From Oppiella nova (taxonomy: Eukaryota > Arthropoda > Arachnida > Sarcoptiformes > Oppiidae), in NCBI GenBank assembly GCA_905397405.1, contig CAJPVJ010000541.1, positions 1 through 23,436 on the forward strand: a DNA stretch of 23,436 nt. Direction: 5' to 3'. Shown piece after piece: positions 20,827 through 23,436 of this stretch. Within the stretch, counting starts at the first letter, position 1. The number at the start of each line of letters is the position of its first letter. The notes under the pieces are model-generated. The model ran no database searches and was not told where the DNA came from. It saw nothing but the letters and a program-made list of their open reading frames with translations. The position numbers and the translations under genes are program-made.

Positions 20827-21869
20827 ATGTGGAATGGGGAGGACATCGATGGAGACGCTTACGAGGAAAACCTAGGAATTGAGGCATTTCCGCACGAGTA
20901 CGACGATATGCAGGGAGCGTCCGATACAGACAGCGACACCAACAGTGCCGACTCGAATTTGGAGGGACGGGAGTCGAGTCATGCAAAGATACAGAGACTG
21001 GAGGCATTGATAGTGGGACTGAAGAAGGAGATTAACCGAGTCTACACTTGCGAAGAGGTCTCGAGTAAGAAGCGTTTAGAAATGGTATGCATTTGACCCC
21101 AGAGTCCAAGCGTGACTTCGGTTCACAGCTGGAAACCAGTGCCAGAAGAAGGCTATAACCCTTTCATTCAAGTAACTATTGACTGTCTTAACATAGATTG
21201 ATGAAAAGCAACGAGTGATCAGTGAATTGAGGCGAAATAGCGCCGTAGATACCAAACGGCACGCGACAGCCAGGGCTCAGTGGGAAAAGGAGAGACAGGA
21301 GTGGTCCCAGAAAGTGACTGATTTACAAGATGAAGCAAAGGTTGTGATCACTCATCTGAATCGCTTTAAAGGAGAAGCCTTTGATTCGGCGGATCAGTGC
21401 AATGATTTGGTGTTTGGATTAAATACATGGGAGGCCATGTATTTAGACCTAGACATAAAAAGCAAGGAACAGGTACGGCGAGTGATTGTATAATAAAATG
21501 ATATTATTGCTTAAATTTGACGATCATTTTAAACAGGTTTCGCACTTAAATGAAGTGATCGCAGAGTTGCAGCGAAAGGTCGGCCGACCGTCGGAATATC
21601 GGGAAAGTCTCGAAGAAGATATACGACGATTGGACCGGGAATTGGAGGCTAAGAAGAAAGAGACCAAAGCGATGAAGCGTAAGCTCGAGAAGAGAAACGC
21701 TCAGATGCGGGAGCTCTCGATGAGGATCCGACAGTTGGGACGGATAGATGAAGAGATGCCGAAGACATCATTGAGCCAAGCGGTGGCCCGACTCGATGAT
21801 GAATACCAAGGCATTTTTGAATCCATGAATAACTTGAGCCAAATGGTAGCCAACCTGAGCCCAGACTAA
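20827..21869 (+). CDS. Coiled-coil protein of unknown family, three exons, 288 aa
   Basis: Exons are 20827-21084, 21197-21472 and 21537-21866 (plus TAA to 21869), of 86, 92 and 110 codons. All junctions are phase 0: donor ATG|GTATGC, acceptor ACATAG, donor CAG|GTACGG, acceptor AAACAG. Introns are 112 and 64 bp, and the second contains in-frame stops. The ATG at 20827 has A at -3. The protein has an acidic, Ser/Asp-rich N-terminus (about residues 1-50, with DTDSDTNSADS) followed by long Glu/Lys/Arg/Leu-rich heptad-like segments (about 52-135 and 179-248) with a less regular middle, and ends MVANLSPD. It has no signal peptide or membrane segment. It is probably a cytoplasmic or nuclear scaffold-type protein; I recognise no family. 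This is the most intact gene in the window. Confidence 0.75.
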
Positions 21870-22148
21870 ATGACAGCCAATTAATTTCATTGATTTTCGT
21901 ATATTTATATTAACTATTATTCGTCAATAGTTTGTCATTAATTTTTTAAATTAAATATTAAATATGAATTGCTTGGTCCGCTTAAAACATTATTAGAATT
22001 ACAATATTTGAGTCCAATTTGTATTGAATCCATACATCCGATGAATATTAAAGCGACAAAACTGTTATAATTCACTCAATTTGGCTCCACTAATGTTGTC
22101 AATCCATAAGGGGTTCGCCGATCGCACAGCAAATGACGTGTTCTTAAG
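21870..22148. other. 3' flank of coiled-coil gene and spacer
   Basis: AT-rich 3' UTR-like sequence with ATTAAA-type hexamers near 21,940-21,960, then the dispersed repeat at 21997-22099, then a pyrimidine-poor lead-in ending TTCTTAAG, which may be the acceptor for the next exon. Confidence 0.4.
21997..22099 (+). repeat. Dispersed repeat, copy 2
   Basis: 103 bp nearly identical to 16801-16905, with one 2-bp deletion (GTGTT to GTT). It ends 50 bp before the OGFOD3-like exon. Confidence 0.95.
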
Positions 22149-22795
22149 AGTATAATGAAGACAGGGTTCGGCTCCCTTCGTGTGTTCCTAAAAGATGCGG
22201 ACGTTTTGTGTCCGATTCGGTGATCACGGAATCGGAAGCCAAACACATGTTGTCAGTCGCGAAGAGAGGCCTATCATTGGGCGGCGGTTCGGGCGGCTAT
22301 TCGGGCCTCAACTTATATACGGGCGTCCTTTCGATGGCAACAAATCGCGTGAATATCTATAAACTCATTGAACGGACGCAACGAAAGGAAGAGGAACTGA
22401 AAGAGCTGTTCACCGAAAAAGAGTTAGAAGTCTACAGAACTGTGACGAACAGAATCCACAAAAGGATTGCAATTCATTTCGGCATCTCTTGGGCTCAGCT
22501 GTACTTAACATATCCGGCGGTCTTCTTGAGATACACAGCAAACAGCGCCCAAACCAAACGCGACGTGTATTGGCGCCGACACCTCGACAAACGGGACATT
22601 AAATTCGTTCACTTCTCTTCTTTGCTGTATTTGTCGACATATGGGACGGACTTCTCCTTTGGACGCTTTGTATTCGCGGACGAGATATTGAACACAACTA
22701 TTGAGCCTAAGTTGGGAAGAGTCGTGGCGTACACCTCAGGCTCAGAGAACGAGCACTTCGTCGATAGTCACGTCTGGGACCCGATATGCGCTTGA
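22149..22795 (+). CDS. OGFOD3-like 2-oxoglutarate/iron oxygenase exon, partial, late frameshift
   Basis: The frame opens after a TAA at 22145 and has no ATG at its start, so it is probably an internal exon (possible acceptor TTCTTAAG). It reads LPSCVPKRCGRFVSDSVITE, then GLSLGGGSGG and VNIYKLI, and a prolyl-4-hydroxylase-type double-stranded beta-helix. Iron ligands are visible: His and Asp in RRHLD (His codon at 22580) and the distal His in GSENEHFVD. The order and spacing match animal OGFOD3, normally a single-pass membrane protein whose substrate is not established. The frame ends early at ...VWDPICA; the next frame (from 22780) reads PDMRLTCATRFT, like the expected final strand (W G.RYALT.AF), so a 1-bp loss near 22778 is likely. 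The usual 2OG-binding Arg position is not clearly kept. Upstream exons, including the membrane segment, were not identified. Confidence 0.8.
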
Positions 22796-23002
22796 CTTGT
22801 GCCACAAGATTCACATAAATCTTAAGAATTAAACATTAAATTCAATTGAATTTAGAAATAATATTTTTAATAATTAACTAGTTCAGTAACTGGGTGTAAT
22901 TACTAACTATTGTCTGGTGGAATACCTATTCCCAAACCTACCCTGACCTATTTCTGAGGACCGCATGAGACTACTGAAGGCACCAACACCTGAGCCCACA
23001 GT
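22796..23002. other. Spacer with short open frame into the repeat
   Basis: The first 23 bp complete the shifted OGFOD3 frame (TAA at 22816-22818). Then AT-rich sequence, then a GC-richer piece (22,920-23,002) reading MRLLKAPTPEPTVHWTADSQ in the frame that continues into the repeated tail. Confidence 0.4.
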
Positions 23003-23436
23003 TCACTGGACGGCCGATTCCCAGTCGCTCAGCCATACAATCATATATTAAGCACTCATTTAGAGTTTAATTAAAGTTTTCATTTCAATCACTTTTCTAT
23101 TCATTTCAATCAATACTATATTGCATTTCAAAATAAGAAACATTTTTCTTAAATACTATTTTATTAAATGTATAAATGGTTTATACAATCATCAAATGAT
23201 GTCTTTTCATAACACAATCACAATATAATTCATTCAAAAAATACACATTTAATGAAATCAATATTCATTAGACGTCTTGAAAATTATGTTTTTATATTTC
23301 ATTTGTTGTAGTTTTGCTTAAATTTATTAATTTCCCTAAAAATATATAACTTTCGGTAAATATATTCAACTGAAATACAATTAATAATAAAACTTATTGT
23401 TTATAATATATTAGATTCTCTGAAAATAATCTCTCA
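23003..23436 (+). repeat. Duplicated coding tail and 3' flank, copy 2 (runs off the window)
   Basis: Matches 19651-19765 and 19991-20216, as described for copy 1. The coding tail HWTADSQSLSHTIIY plus TAA is preserved, with synonymous or no change. The upstream codons differ from copy 1. The match continues to the last base of the window. Confidence 0.9.

Noticed and set aside
20810-21007. 65-codon minus-strand frame
   Set aside because: It is antisense to exon 1 of the coiled-coil gene and has no features of its own.
22160-22182. tRNA T-arm-like sequence GGGTTCGGCTCCC
   Set aside because: No acceptor stem, anticodon arm or A box can be fitted around it, and it lies inside codons of the OGFOD3-like exon.

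Overview
The window looks like nuclear DNA of an AT-rich, intron-bearing animal. Evidence: short exons with GT/AG borders, introns of 64 to 112 bp, long AT-rich non-coding stretches, many (GA/CT)n microsatellites, and animal-type protein fragments (a DOK7-like PH domain, an OGFOD3-like oxygenase, a kinase C-lobe, an ankyrin-like stretch). Codon use and compact introns suggest an arthropod, perhaps a mite, but I cannot prove that from sequence alone. There is no sign of bacterial operons, CRISPR or rRNA.

Positions 1 to about 18,650 are almost entirely non-coding. The only protein signal I recognise here lies on the minus strand: two copies of the same two-exon unit, at 6919-7113 and 15469-15663. 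Each encodes a start Met and the first ~34 residues of a DOK7-type PH domain. Both have exons of 57 and 46 nt and a 92-bp intron. No third exon was recognised between them or to their left. They are either alternative 5' exon pairs of one gene whose body lies left of this window, or a duplicated gene with an unrecognised or lost downstream part. The surrounding DNA holds eleven (GA/CT)n tracts, a perfect ~129-bp inverted repeat (9179-9307 / 10512-10640) with a diverged third copy near 10,920, a 402-bp tandem duplication with a 182-bp deletion in its second copy (12353-12975), and a ~594-bp tandem duplication (17031-18215).

Positions 18,660 to 23,436 change character: plus-strand coding pieces lie close together. 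In order they are a PIF1-like helicase remnant (18661-18819), an unassigned first exon (19049-19160), a protein-kinase C-lobe fragment with a stop (19325-19627), an ankyrin-like fragment with a frameshift (20253-20530), an apparently intact three-exon coiled-coil gene (20827-21869, 288 aa), and an OGFOD3-like 2-oxoglutarate/iron oxygenase exon with a late frameshift (22149-22795). A repeat made of a short conserved coding tail plus its following 3' sequence occurs twice (19651-20216 and 23003-23436), so part of this block is duplicated. The mix of a helicase remnant, broken unrelated gene pieces and flanking direct repeats suggests gene capture or segmental duplication followed by decay.
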